Below, piece by piece: positions 10,173 through 19,336 of a stretch of 51,632 nt of DNA (within the stretch, counting starts at the first letter, position 1; every line of letters starts with the position of its first letter). Source of the DNA: Symbiodinium natans (taxonomy: Eukaryota; Sar; Dinophyceae; Suessiales; Symbiodiniaceae). The position numbers were made by a program, and so were the translations under genes. Under the pieces are notes generated by a model. The model did no database searches. It was not told the DNA's origin and saw nothing but the letters and a program-made list of their open reading frames with translations. Location of the stretch: assembly GCA_905221605.1 (NCBI GenBank), contig CAJNDS010002153.1:581998-633629 (forward strand), given 5' to 3'.

Positions 10173-10790
10173 CTAAGAGTGGTTAAATGGGCCCTTCAGA
10201 TGGTCCCTTACCCTTTTCACAGGGTTCTGATGTATGGGCCCTTGGGTTATGAGGGGCCCCCTTTTAAGGGCCCATACTAAGGGGTTTAGAGTTTGGAGGG
10301 CCTTTTGGGGGGGTTGTAGGGTTTACGCGGCTTACAGGGTTCAGGGTTTAGGGTTTTGAGGGTTTCTAGGGTTTTGGATCTTCTACGCTTTATAGGGCGT
10401 CGGAGGTCGGAAGGGCTTTGGATGTGTAGGGTCCAGGTTTTTGACGGTTTGTTGCGTTTGTAGGGTTGATGCAGGGGCTTACAGGTTTTTACAGGGCTCA
10501 GAGTTTACGGGGCTTACAGGGTTTTCAGGGCTTATAGGGCTTACAGGGTTTACAGGGTTTGTTGGGTTTTGTTTATAGAGTTTATATCGGCTTTGTGTCG
10601 GCTTTACAGGGCTTATGTCGGGTTGCAGGGAGGCCTTAGGTTGCCTTAGGTTGTGGGTCTAGGTCTTGGGCCTCTGGATTCAGGGTTTGGAAGCCACCCC
10701 CAACCCTAAGCCCTGAGCCCTAAGCCCTAAACCCTAAGCCCTAAACCCTAAACCCTAAACCCTAAACCCTAAACCCCGTTACCCCCTGAG
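10173..10790 (+). other. Telomere-word-rich spacer with a GGGCCC fold-back
   Basis: Degenerate TTTAGGG and TTACAGGG words. A fold-back has arms near 10187 (AATGGGCCCTT) and 10265 (AAGGGCCCATA). No exon could be supported. A short CCCTAAA/CCCTAAG array occupies about 10700-10778. Confidence 0.45.
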
Positions 10791-10869
10791 GCCTGGCTTT
10801 CGCGCGCGTGGCGCGTCCAGGCCGCGGGGCGAAAAGTGTCCGCCTCACAGCTGCAATCCCGAGTCCCGA
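10791..10869 (+). CDS. Possible exon (AWLSRAWRVQ frame)
   Basis: Unique GC-rich segment between telomeric arrays, preceded by CCCCTGAG. The frame reads AWLSRAWRVQAAGRKVSASQ and onward without a stop. No family recognised. The donor is uncertain; a GTGTCC lies inside. Supported only by an open frame and exon-like composition. Confidence 0.3.
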
Positions 10870-10982
10870 ACACCCCTAAACCTTAAAACCCTAAACCCTA
10901 AACCCTAAACCCTAAACCCTAAACCCTAAACCCTAAACCCTAAACCCTAAACCCTAAACCCCAAACCCTAAACCCTAAACCC
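10868..10982 (+). repeat. Interstitial telomeric array (CCCTAAA)n
   Basis: About 16 units of CCCTAAA with rare CCCCAAA variants, flanked by exon-like unique segments. Confidence 0.95.
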
Positions 10983-11214
10983 TGGACTCCCCCCAGGCCC
11001 AAGGAGGCGCAGCGCCAGCCTCCTCGGCGAGGAGGAGGAGGGTTCTTCGAGCCGGAGGCGGCCCAAAGAGGGTTACAGGGTTAGAGGGCTTGAGGGTTTA
11101 GGGTTTGGGGTTTAGGGTTTAGGGTTTGGGGTTTAGGGTTTAGGGTTTGGGGTTTAGGGTTTGGGGTTTAGGGTTTAGGGTTTGGGGTTTGGGCTTCAGG
11201 CTTTTAGGGTTTAG

Positions 11215-11300
11215 GCGGAAGCTCGTAGAGTTCAGCGCTTTTATCGGGACAAGGCAAACGGGCATTGTTGTCGGGGAACGACGCCGCGCGAGACACCTAC
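11215..11300 (+). CDS. Possible exon starting at a telomeric TTTAG acceptor
   Basis: The telomeric word TTTAG immediately precedes GCGGAAGC and would serve as acceptor. The phase-0 frame reads AEARRVQRFYRDKANGHCC and continues open into the next array. A second frame is also open, so the assignment is tentative. No family recognised. Confidence 0.35.
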
Positions 11301-11375
11301 ACCCAAAACCCTAAACCCTGTACGCCTAAAGCCAAGGCCCTGAACTCAAAGTACCTAAACCCTGAACCCTAAAAC

Positions 11376-11595
11376 CTACAAACCCTAAACCCTAAACCCT
11401 AAACCCTAAACCCTAAACTCTAAACCCTAAACCCTAAACCCTAAACGCTAAACGCTAAACGCTAAACGCTAAACGCTAAACGCTAAACGCTAAACCCTAA
11501 ACCCTAAACCCTAAACCCAAAACCCTACACCCTAAACCCTACACCCTAAACCCTACACCCTAAACCCTACACCCTAAACCCTAGACCCTAAACCC
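11376..11595 (+). repeat. Telomeric array with CGCTAAA and CCCTACA variant blocks
   Basis: CCCTAAA units that switch to about seven consecutive CGCTAAA units near 11443-11490. The array then becomes an alternating CCCTAAA/CCCTACA block near 11520-11575. The blocks are internally uniform, suggesting local expansion. Confidence 0.95.
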
Positions 11596-11609
11596 TGCCC
11601 GCTTGCAAG

Positions 11610-11949
11610 GAGCCCCAGAAAGCGGTATGTGAAGAAGGCGCTGCGCGTGCCGATCAAAGGAGGCAGGACTTCAGGGAAACTCTTAAATCAAAACCCAAGC
11701 CGTTTCGGGTTTAGGGTTGAGGGTTTAGGGCTTAGGGCCCCAAATCCTCAAGCGTACACTCTAAGTTACACCCTAAACCCTAAACGCTCTACACCCTAAA
11801 CACTAAACCCGAAAGCCTAAACCTAAACCCCAAACTCTAAACCCCGAAGCCCCAAACCCTGATAAGGCTGCTGCAAATACCGCGTGCAGCGGCAGTGGCG
11901 ATGGCGGCAGATGGTGGAAGAGCCGCGGGGGCCCAAGCGGCTAAAGCAA
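11610..11949 (+). CDS. Two in-phase exons split by a telomere-derived intron (unknown protein)
   Basis: Exon 1 (11610-11708) follows GCTTGCAAG and reads EPQKAVCEEGAARADQRRQD and onward, ending phase 0 before GTTTAGGG. Exon 2 (11890-11949) follows GTGCAG and reads RQWRWRQMVEEPRGPKRLKQ, also phase 0, ending before GTTTAGGG. The intervening 181 bp are degenerate telomeric words. The peptides are charged and unlike any family I recognise. In both cases the telomeric repeat provides the GT of the donor. Confidence 0.4.
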
Positions 11950-12365
11950 GTTTAGGGTTTGGTTGGGGCTTAGGGCTTAGGGCTTAGCCGAAACCCCAAC
12001 CTTTAGAGCCCTCAAAACTCTTTGCTTAAGGACACTCCCAAACCCGAAAAAAGCACATTCAAAACACCCTACAAGTAAAAGCTTTAAGAAACCTACAAGC
12101 AGCACTAAAACACACACAAAAAAGCACCCTCAACAATTTAAACACACCCAGAAAAGAAAAGAAAAGAAAAGAAAAAAAACTAAAAAAAAACAAAAAGACG
12201 CTCCTAAACCCTAACCCCTAAACCCTGAACCATTGAAGACCCTAAGAGCCCAACCCAAGCTGCAAGCATCAAGGCAAAAACCCTAAACCCTAAACTCTAA
12301 ACCCTAAACCCTGAACCATTGTGGGTAAGGACCCTAAAAGCCCATCCCAAGCCGCTAGCATCAAG

Positions 12366-12414
12366 GCTCGGAGTCTTCGCGTGCTGCAATGACACCGGGC
12401 CGCCTCGTTGCTGG
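12366..12414 (+). CDS. Possible short exon next to a duplicated target
   Basis: The segment follows CATCAAG and reads SESSRAAMTPGRLVAG in phase 2. The preceding about 25 bp (CCAAGCYGCNAGCATCAAGG) occur twice, at about 12255 and 12345, flanking a small telomeric stretch. The duplication looks older, with mismatches. Exon status is uncertain. Confidence 0.3.
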
Positions 12415-12439
12415 GGTGCAAGGGTTTTTTTTGGGTTTG

Positions 12440-12442
<3 letters not shown>

Positions 12443-12482
<40 letters not shown>

Positions 12483-12660
12483 TTTTTTGGGGGGGGGGGG
12501 GGGGGGGTTCGTTCTTTTTTTGGGGGGCGGTTGGGGGTTTTGGTGTTTTGGGGGGTTTTGGGGGGTTTTGGGGGGTTTTGGGGCGTTTTGGGGGGTTTTG
12601 GGGGGTTTTGGGGGGTTTTGGGGGGTTTTGGGGGTTTTGTTTATTTGTTGTTTTTTAGTT
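12443..12660 (+). repeat. (GT)n microsatellite followed by GGGGGGTTTT array
   Basis: A TG dinucleotide run at about 12443-12479, a G run, then about ten units of GGGGGGTTTT at about 12540-12640. The array is strongly G4-prone. The long open frames here come from the repeats and are not genes. Confidence 0.92.
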
Positions 12661-13018
12661 ATTTTGTTTTTTTTTGTTGGGGGGGGGGGGTTTGGGATTT
12701 TGGGGGTGTTGGGGTGTTGGGGTTTTGGGGTTTTGGGGGGTTGGGTGTTGGGGTTGACTGTTTCGGGCTTCAGGGTTTCGGTTGGTGTCCTTGTTGCTGT
12801 GTCTTGCCTTTGCTTGCAGGGCTTGGGGTCGTGGCGGCCCGATCGCCTCACCCCCCCAAAAAAAGAGAGAAAAAAACACCATATTTTCCTTCGCTATAAG
12901 GGCAATGCAGGGATTGTTGTCCTTCTTTTTGTCCCTGAACCCTCTAAACCCAAAACCCTAAACCCGAAACCCTAAACCCTAACACCTGGGGGGGGGGGGG
13001 GGGCGGGGGTTTCTCAAG

Positions 13019-13080
13019 CCAATGTGGGTGAAGGCGTTCGCGCACCTTTAGACTGGTCCCAAACTTCGCCCGAGGCCTGA
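13019..13080 (+). CDS. Possible exon ending in a stop
   Basis: Follows TTCTCAAG and reads NVGEGVRAPLDWSQTSPEA then TGA. Codon choice and composition look coding. It may be a terminal exon or may be spliced before the stop. No family recognised. Confidence 0.3.
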
Positions 13081-13119
13081 AGATGCCTGTAAACCCTTTA
13101 AGCCCATGATAGACCCTAT

Positions 13120-13275
13120 ATTGACCCTAAACCCTAAACCCTGAGCCCTAAGCCCTAAACCTTAAACCCTAAGCCCTAAACCCTTAACCCCTAAACCTCT
13201 AACCCCTAAACCCCTAAACCCTGAACCCTAAACCCTAAACCCTAAACCCTAAGCCTAAACCCTAGACCCTATGGA
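13120..13275 (+). repeat. Telomeric array CCCTAAA/CCCTAAG/CCCCTAAA
   Basis: Irregular array with unit-length changes (7 and 8 bp) and CCCTAAG variants. Confidence 0.9.
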
Positions 13276-13299
13276 AAAGCCCGTGCATCAGCCCCGAAA

Positions 13300-13381
13300 A
13301 GCCCAAACCCTAGGGTTTAGGGTTTAGGGTTTAGGGTTTAGGGTTTAGGGTTTAGGGTTTAGGGTTTAGGGTTTAGGGTTT
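13300..13381 (+). repeat. (TTTAGGG)n array with head-to-head start
   Basis: About 11 perfect TTTAGGG units beginning at the palindrome AACCCTAGGGTT near 13305. There a short C-strand stretch meets the G-strand array, as in a fused or inverted telomeric junction. Confidence 0.95.
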
Positions 13382-13432
13382 AAGCCTCTGCCCACTCGGG
13401 ACACCGAGGCTACCACGCGGTTTTTGTTCCAG

Positions 13433-13474
13433 AGCCAGGTGTGCAGGCAAGGCAACAGTTCCCTTCTCGGGAGG
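13433..13474 (+). CDS. Possible 42-bp exon with strong acceptor
   Basis: Preceded by GGTTTTTGTTCCAG, a good polypyrimidine-AG acceptor, and followed by GTGTGG. All three frames are open over this short length; one reads SQVCRQGNSSLLGR. No family recognised. Confidence 0.35.
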
Positions 13475-13481
13475 GTGTGGG

Positions 13482-13585
13482 GGTTTAGGGTTTAGGGTTT
13501 AGGGTTTGGGGTTTAGGGTTTAGGGTTTAGGGTTTGGAGTTTAGAGTTTAGGATTTAGGGTGTAGGGTTTAGGGTTCATGGGGGG
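13482..13585 (+). repeat. (TTTAGGG)n array, degenerate
   Basis: Telomeric units with TTTGGGG, TTTGGAG and GTGTAGGG variants. Confidence 0.92.
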
Positions 13586-13905
13586 GCTAGATACCTAGGA
13601 AGCCGCAGGGAAGCTTAGGGAGCCTGTGGGCATTTTTACCCCCCGCCCCCCTTGAACCCCCTCCCTTAACGCCAGTACCATGGAAACCCTGCGGTGCCTT
13701 GGGTGGACAGGGTTTGGTTAGGGTTTAGGGTTTAGGGTTTTCATCCATTACGGCAGCAGACATTAGGGGGGAAGAGAGGTTGCGGGGGGGGGCGGGGGGG
13801 GGGGGGGGGGGGGGGGGGGGGGAGGTGGGGGGGGCGAAAATTGGTGCCAAGAGACACCAGAGCCAGTGTGAACCCTACATAGTTCCCTGAGCTGGAAACC
13901 CTAAC
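13586..13905. other. Spacer with poly-G tract
   Basis: Contains a short coding-like stretch after CGCCAGTACC (METLRCLGW, about 13680) and a G homopolymer region at 13786-13832. Nothing else supportable. Confidence 0.4.
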
Positions 13906-14056
13906 CCTAAACCCTAAGCCCTAAGCCCTAAGCCCTAAGCCCTAAGCCCTCAACCCTAAACCCTAAACCCTAAACCCTAAACCCTAAACCCTAAACCCTA
14001 AACCCTAAACCCTAAACCCTAAACCCTAAACCCTAAACCCTAAACCCTAAACCTCT
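13885..14056 (+). repeat. Telomeric array CCCTAAG then CCCTAAA
   Basis: A block of about five CCCTAAG units followed by about 15 CCCTAAA units, ending at an (AT)n run (14060-14085). Confidence 0.95.
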
Positions 14057-14096
14057 CTTCATATATATATATATATATATATATAAACCTTTGTAT

Positions 14097-14588
14097 ATTC
14101 GTCGAATGAGGCAAATCCTTCGTCGACTAAGGCAAGTCCTTCGTCGATTCAGGCAAGTGCTTCGTCGATTAAGGCAAGTCCTTCGTCGATTAAGGCAATC
14201 CTTGCTCATTTGCCTTAATCGACGAAGGACTTGGCTTATTCGACGAAGGACTTGGCTTATTCGACGCAGGACTTGCCTTAATGGACGAAGGGCCGGATCC
14301 TGGCCACTCTCCGGCATTCGTCGATTAAGGCAAGTCCTTCGTCGAATAAGGCAAGTCCTTCGTCGAATAAGCCAAGTCCTTCGTCGATTAAGGCAAGTCC
14401 TTCGTCGAATAAGCCAAGTCCTTCGTCGATTAAGGCAAGTTCTTCGTCGATTAAGGCAAGTCCGTCGTCGAATAAGGCAAGTCCTTCATCGAATAAGGCA
14501 AATCCTTCGTCGATCAAGGCAAATCCTTCGTCGATTAAGGCAAGTCCTTCGTCGATTAAGGCAAGTCCTTCGTCGATTAAGGCAAGTT
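14097..14588 (+). repeat. 21-bp tandem repeat array with an inverted block
   Basis: The unit is about 21 bp (ATTAAGGCAAGTCCTTCGTC plus G), repeated about twenty times with small variants. Units at 14105-14200 and 14312-14588 point one way; units at 14205-14290 are in reverse orientation, so the array can fold into long hairpins. Because 21 is a multiple of three and the unit lacks stops, both strands give repetitive open frames. I do not call these genes. Confidence 0.95.
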
Positions 14589-14696
14589 CTTGGATGAAAA
14601 CTTTATATTTTCTTAATGCTATGGGATTCTTTGGGCGGGTGATTTTTTCCTAAGCCTGGAACCCCCTAATGACGATGAATGCTAGGACAATGACCC

Positions 14697-14840
14697 TCTA
14701 GACCCTAAACCCTAAACCCTAAACCCTAAACCCTAAACCCTAAACCCTAAACCCTAAACCCTAAACCCTAAACCCTAAACCCTAAACCCTAAACCCTAAA
14801 CCCTAAACCCTAAACCCTAAACCCTAAACCCTAAACCCTT
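14697..14840 (+). repeat. Interstitial telomeric array (CCCTAAA)n
   Basis: About 20 nearly perfect units. Confidence 0.97.
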
Positions 14841-15150
14841 GGCTTGGGGAAAAGGGGGGGGGGGTTGGCTTATGTACAAGGGGGAAATTTGGGTTCATAG
14901 GGTTCAACATCCGGGGGCTGATTTTTTGGGTTATGGGGTTATTCATTTAGGGTTGTATGTCTTGTTATTTCAAATGGGGTTTCCTGGGGGTTTTGTTGGC
15001 CTTATCTGGGGTTTATGGGGCTTCTATGGGTTCATGCGGGGTTTGCAGGGCTTGTCAAATTGTAGGGGTGCAGGCCTTCAAGCCCGATTGAAGTTGCATA
15101 ATGTTTGATGGCAAGTAGCAAGTGGTACATAGCATCTTTTCCCCGTGAGC
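14841..15150. other. Unique spacer, no exon supported
   Basis: Begins with a G run (14854-14864), then G/T-rich DNA with GGGTTTATGGGG-like words. A possible acceptor GGTGCAG at 15068 is followed by only a short open stretch. Confidence 0.4.
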
Positions 15151-15556
15151 CCTGGCCCTAAACCCTAAACCCTAAACCCTAAACCCTAAACCCTAAACCC
15201 TAAACCCTAAACCCTAAACCCTAAACCCTAAACCCTAAACCCTAAACCCTAAACCCTAAACCCTAAACCCTAAACCCTAAACCCTAAACCCTAAACCCTA
15301 AACCCTAAACCCTAAACCCTAAACCCTAAACCCTAAACCCTAAACCCTAAACCCTAAACCCTAAACCCTAAACCCTAAACCCTAAACCCTAAACCCTAAA
15401 CCCTAAACTAAACCCTAAACCCTAAACCCTAAACCCTAAACCCTAAACCCTAAACCCTAAACCCTAAACCCTAAACCCTAAACCCTAAACCCTAAACCCT
15501 AAACCCTAAACCCTAAACCCTAAACCCTAAACCCTAAACCCTAAACCCTAAACCAG
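15151..15556 (+). repeat. Longest telomeric array of the window, (CCCTAAA)n
   Basis: About 57 almost perfect units over roughly 400 bp with a single shortened unit near 15408. It is interstitial, with unique, coding-like DNA to its right. Confidence 0.98.
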
Positions 15557-15602
15557 TTTCGGAGGGATTTTGGAGGGGATTTTGTGGGTCTTTGTGCTTC
15601 AG

Positions 15603-16628
15603 GTGTTGTCTTATCCAATGATCTATAGCCAGGTTCAGGTGGGTTTGCCTGCCTACACGAGTCTTCCAAGAGGCTTCTGGAAACCTTACTCTGTTTCCTT
15701 GGGCTTCGGGTTTGGGGTTTAGAGGGTTTATTTCAGGGCTTCTATCTAAACAGCAACTACCCACCCGAAGCGGTCCTTATCAAGGGCTTAGCCCTAAACC
15801 CTAAACCCTAAACCCTAAACGCTAAACGCTAAACCCTGAACCCTGAACCCTAAACCCTGAACCCTAAACCCTAAACCCTAAACCCTAAACCATTTTGGTT
15901 GGCTTAGGGCTTCTCAGGAGTTTCTGGGCTGCTTTCCCACGGCTGCGCGTGCCGCCGCTGCCTTCGACTGGCGCGCCCGCGAGGTGCCATGGGCTGGTAA
16001 GGGTTTGTTGGGGTTTAGGGTTTAGTGGGGTTTAGGGTTAGGGCTTAGGGTTTAGGCTCCCGACCAGCCCGAGGCAGGCAGTGGAATCTGAAAAAAGTGA
16101 GACCCAACATCCCTAAACTCCTAAACCTGGACCCTCGGCCCTAAAGCCTGGGTTTAGGGTTTAGGGTTTAGGGTTTAGGGTTTAGGGTTTAGGGTTTAGG
16201 GTTTAGGGTTTAGGGTTTAGGGTTTTCGGGTTCAGGGTTCAGGGTTTAGCGCCCCAAAGCCTCCAAATCCCAGACCCTCAATTGCAACCCGAAGCGAAGC
16301 TGTGACCCTGTGACCATCTTTGGGTTTAGGGTTTAGGGTTTAGGGTTTAGGGTTTAGGGTTTAGGGTTTAGGGTTTAGGGTTTAGGGTTTAGGGTGTTCT
16401 TGGTGGTGAAGGCGTCGTGGACGCTGGTGAACTCGCCGATGTCTGCAGACGAGGCTGGCAGGGTACATAGTCTTTTCGCTGTGGTTTAGGGTTTAGGGTT
16501 CAGGGTTCAGGGTTTCGGGTTTAGGGTCTAGAGCTTCGGGTAGGGTTTCGAGTTTAGGGTTAGTTTGGGGCTTCTTTCTTCGTTCAGTTATTCTACTCAG
16601 ACACATGTTCTATTCTGGTTCTAAGGCG
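15603..16628 (+). CDS. Gene model P, exons 1-7 (unknown protein), introns made of telomeric DNA
   Basis: Seven exon-like segments that all join in phase: 15603-15701 (VLSYPMIYSQVQVGLPAYTS and on), 15737-15790 (GFYLNSNYPPEAVLIKGL), 15918-15996 (EFLGCFPTAARAAAAFDWR and on), 16056-16096 (SRPARGRQWNLKK), 16250-16323 (RPKASKSQTLNCNPKRSC and on), 16393-16462 (VFLVVKASWTLVNSPMSADE and on), 16588-16628 (LFYSDTCSILVLR). Acceptors include TTTCAG, CTTCTCAG and telomeric TTTAG. Donors include GTAAGG, GTGAGA, GCCCTAAA and GTTTAGGG. The break at 15702-15736 lacks a standard donor (GGCTTC) but lies between two GGGCTTC copies. No domain recognised. Sites were chosen by eye, so individual boundaries may be off; the run of compatible phases is the main support. 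Confidence 0.5.
16324..16392 (+). other. Intron consisting only of telomeric repeat
   Basis: 69 bp of uninterrupted TTTAGGG repeat, beginning GTTTAGGG and ending GGGTTTAG. It separates two open segments that join in phase (…PVTIFG and VFLVVKASW…). GT and AG at the ends are both supplied by the telomeric unit itself. Confidence 0.55.
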
Positions 16629-16851
16629 GTGATGGGGGAGCTTTTGCTTGAGCCCTTAACCCTATTACTCTGAAAAACCCAGCATACCCCCCACCCTGAA
16701 TCCCAGGGTGCAACAATATCCCTAAACCCTAAACCCTAAACCCTAAACCCTAAACCCTGAACCCTGAACCCTGAAACCTGAACCGTAAGCCCTCGGCCCG
16801 AGTCATGTCGGGCTGCTTGCACGGGCTGACTCCATGTAGGCTAGGATGCCC

Positions 16852-16962
16852 AGTAGTACCCTTATTCCCTTTTTGGGGGGTTTAGGTTCCCTTATAAACC
16901 CCTTGAAGCAAAAAAGGGTACCCTTTTTAAGCCTAGGTTACTGGGCAGCCTAGTAGGAAGGC
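16852..16962 (+). mobile_element. Short TIR element, family I (copy with TAGG duplication)
   Basis: Starts CTAGGATGCCCAGTAGTACC and ends ACTGGGCAGCCTAG; the ends are inverted relatives of CTTGGTAGCCCAGTGGTG. The tetranucleotide TAGG flanks both sides. Internal words TTCCCTTATA and AAAAAAGGGTACCCTT match the other copies. In this copy the adjoining coding frame is unclear. Confidence 0.6.
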
Positions 16963-17059
16963 ATAGGGTTGAGGGTTTTTGGGGGGCGGGACGTTCATTG
17001 TGTGAGGGCTGGCTTAGGGCTTCGGGTTTCGGGTGGTGAGGGTTTGGGCTGGCTAAGGG

Positions 17060-17195
17060 CTGAGGGTTGAGGGTTGAGGGTTGAGGGTTTAGGGTTTAGG
17101 GTTTAGGGTTTAGGGTTTAGTTTAGGGTTTAGGGTTTAGGGTTTAGGGTTTGGGGTTTAGGGTTTAGGGTTTAGGGTTTAGGGTTTAGGGTGAGG
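17060..17195 (+). repeat. (TTTAGGG)n array with TTGAGGG start
   Basis: Begins with a few TTGAGGG units and continues as TTTAGGG with one truncated and one TTTGGGG unit. Confidence 0.95.
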
Positions 17196-17202
17196 GCCCA
17201 AG

Positions 17203-18423
17203 AATTCCCAAGCCCTCCACGCAATCGATGCCGGCGGCAAGGAGGATGCGAAGACGCTGCCAGAGTCCAAGTGAAGTTTTAGGTTTAGAGTTCAGGGTTC
17301 AGGGTTTAGGGTTTAGGGTTGAGGGTATAGGTTCAAATTTCCAGGCTCAAGTTTGAGGGTTTGAGGGTCCAAGGCTCTAAGGGCTTAGTCTATTAGTTGA
17401 GGGTTCCGAAACATTTGTTCGTAGGCCTCTTCAGAATCTTACCGGGCCTTTCTTCACGAAAATAAAGAATGAAGACCTGCAAACTAGGGTGGAGCCCCAA
17501 GTAGTAGGATGCCCTTACAAGGACCCCAATAAGGTACTAATATCGTGAACCCCTAAACCCTAAACTCTGAACCCTACACCCTAAACCTTAAAAACTTAAA
17601 CCCCAAACCCCAAACCCCAAAGCCCGAACCCCAAACCCTAAACCCCAAACCCCAAATCCCAAGAGTAGGTTTGGGGTTCTTAAGGTAGAGTGTTAAGAGC
17701 CATGGGCTAAGGCCCAGCTAAGGTTGCAGGACAAGTTCATGGTCTACCGAGCACAAGGCTGGGTTAGGGTTTAGGGTTTAGGGTTTAGGGTTCAGGGTTC
17801 AGGGTTCAGGGTTTAGGGTTTAGGGTTCAGGGTTCAGGGTTTAGGGTTTAGGGTTTAGGGTTTAGGGTTCAGCGTCTAGGCTTGTGTAGCCACAGACTCC
17901 AATACCCCTGAACTGAGGCAGATTCCTTAGGTTTTGGGGCGCAGTCGCTGTTCTTAGTGTCTGAAACTTCTGGATCGCTCTTGGCCTTGAGTGCGGACGT
18001 ATTCCTCAGTCTAGGAAATTCCACAAAGGGGTAGGGTTTCGGGTTTAGGGTTTAGGGTTTAGGGTTTAGGGTTTAGGGTTTAGGGTTTAGGGTTTAGGGT
18101 TTAGGGTTTAGGGTTTAGGGTTTAGGGTTTAGGGTTTAGTGTTTAGGGTTTCGGGTTTAGGGTTTGTAGCCCCTCTTTGGGAATCCCCCATCGAGACCAA
18201 GAGATGTGGAGGTTTCGGGTACTGGGGTGTTGGGTATCCGGCGCACTGTCAGAGCTTAGTAGGGTTAAAGGTGCAGGGCTTAGGGTTTTGGGGTTTAGGG
18301 TTCAGGGCTTTGCGTCTACGCGCCGTGTTTCCCCTCCAGGCTTTCCGTATCCACCGAGCGACGGGGACTGGCGCCCGAAGCTCAAGAAAGACGCCAAAAG
18401 GCTTCTCAGAACACCCAATCCCC
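17203..18423 (+). CDS. Gene model P, later exons (unknown protein)
   Basis: Six exon-like segments: 17203-17270 (after CCCAAG, donor GTGAAG; frame uncertain), 17435-17488 (NLTGPFFTKIKNEDLQTR, donor GTGGAG), 17730-17762 (DKFMVYRAQGW, after GGTTGCAG, donor GTTAGG), 17945-18008 (SLFLVSETSGSLLALSADVF and on), 18170-18211 (PLWESPIETKRCG, donor GTTTCG), 18340-18423 (FPYPPSDGDWRPKLKKDAKR and on, after CCCCTCCAG). From 17435 onward each junction preserves phase (0, 0, 0, 1, 1). Introns carry TTTAGGG or CCCTAAA arrays. No domain recognised. The link to the 15.6-16.6 kb exons is inferred from strand and spacing. Confidence 0.45.
18030..18165 (+). repeat. (TTTAGGG)n array inside a predicted intron
   Basis: About 19 units, nearly perfect, between exon-like segments ending at 18008 and starting at 18170. 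Confidence 0.96.
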
Positions 18424-18765
18424 GTCAATGACATATTGTTCAGGCAGGCTATTTTTTCTTTTTGGGGAGCAAATATTCGTCGATCAACAGGTATTAGAAG
18501 TTTTGGGTGTTCCGGGTTGCTGCGAAGCTTGCATGACGTTATCATAATCACCAGGGATATGCAATCCTGGGTTTGGCTTCCTTTTTCTGGAAATGTACTG
18601 AGCATCTTCACAGCAACTCAGAAAAAATGTACAGATCTAACACCTTAGGATACAAAAAACCCTAACCCCTAAACCCTAAGCCCTAAGCCCTAAGCCCTAA
18701 ACCCTAAACCCGAAACCCCAAACCCTAAACCCTAAACCCTGAACCCTCATATTGGTTTTGCACAG

Positions 18766-18849
18766 GATTCAGGGCTCTCTGGCTTGATTGAGGGCGACAT
18801 CCTCACGCCGACTAGTTCGCCACCTTGCCATGGGAGTTTGGGCGGCTGA
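18766..18849 (+). CDS. Possible terminal exon of gene model P
   Basis: After GGTTTTGCACAG the frame reads DSGLSGLIEGDILTPTSSPP and on, to TGA at 18847-18849. Good acceptor, open phase-0 frame. The phase of the preceding exon is not resolved, so the link is tentative. Confidence 0.4.
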   Translation, partial: DSGLSGLIEGDILTPTSSPPCHGSLGG

Positions 18850-19060
18850 TTCTTCTGTAGGGTTTAGGGGGGTTTAGGGGGGTTTAGGGTTTAGGGTTTA
18901 GGGTTTAGGTTTCAGGGTTTGGGTTGCTGAACTCCTACCCATGATGCAGGCGCCGCCTGGAACACCTTAAACCCCAACAAACAAAGGAGTCGAGTTCATT
19001 ACCCATGCTATCCAACTCTAGCGACCCAAAGGACCTAGTTACATTTGCCCCTACAAAAAT

Positions 19061-19238
19061 ATGGGGGTCGGAAAAATCACTATTGGTATTCCTCTAGGGT
19101 CCCTTTATAAGTATGCTATAAGAACCCCCCAAGACCGTATTCTAATTATGAAGGCCATTCCTCTAGGGTCCCTTTATAATTATGCTATAAGAACCCCCCC
19201 AAGACCCTATTCTAATTATGAAGGCCCCTATAGTACAC
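19061..19238 (+). repeat. AT-rich short element, family II, with 69-bp tandem duplication
   Basis: Begins ATGGGGGTCGGAAAAATCAC and contains two adjacent 69-bp copies of a unit starting ATTCCTCTAGGGTCCCTTTA. It ends GAAGGCCCCTATAG. Related sequences sit at 34380-34450, 37367-37400 and 49706-49806, the last within a predicted intron. Confidence 0.6.
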
Positions 19239-19336
19239 CCCTGCTAGGCTCGGTCCTTCATGGGAGGCTCTGGAGGGGTCACAACCGTTTTTCGTCTCAC
19301 CAAAGTTCACTAGGCCAAACGGCCACCATCGAAGCC

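Noticed and set aside
12297-12975. Val/Cys/Gly-rich frames of 89-218 codons and the Pro-rich antisense frame
   Set aside because: Produced by the GT microsatellite and G6T4 array.
14033-14597. Arg/Leu/Gln repeat proteins on both strands
   Set aside because: A 21-bp stop-free repeat gives such frames automatically; no start context or flanking coding sequence supports a gene.
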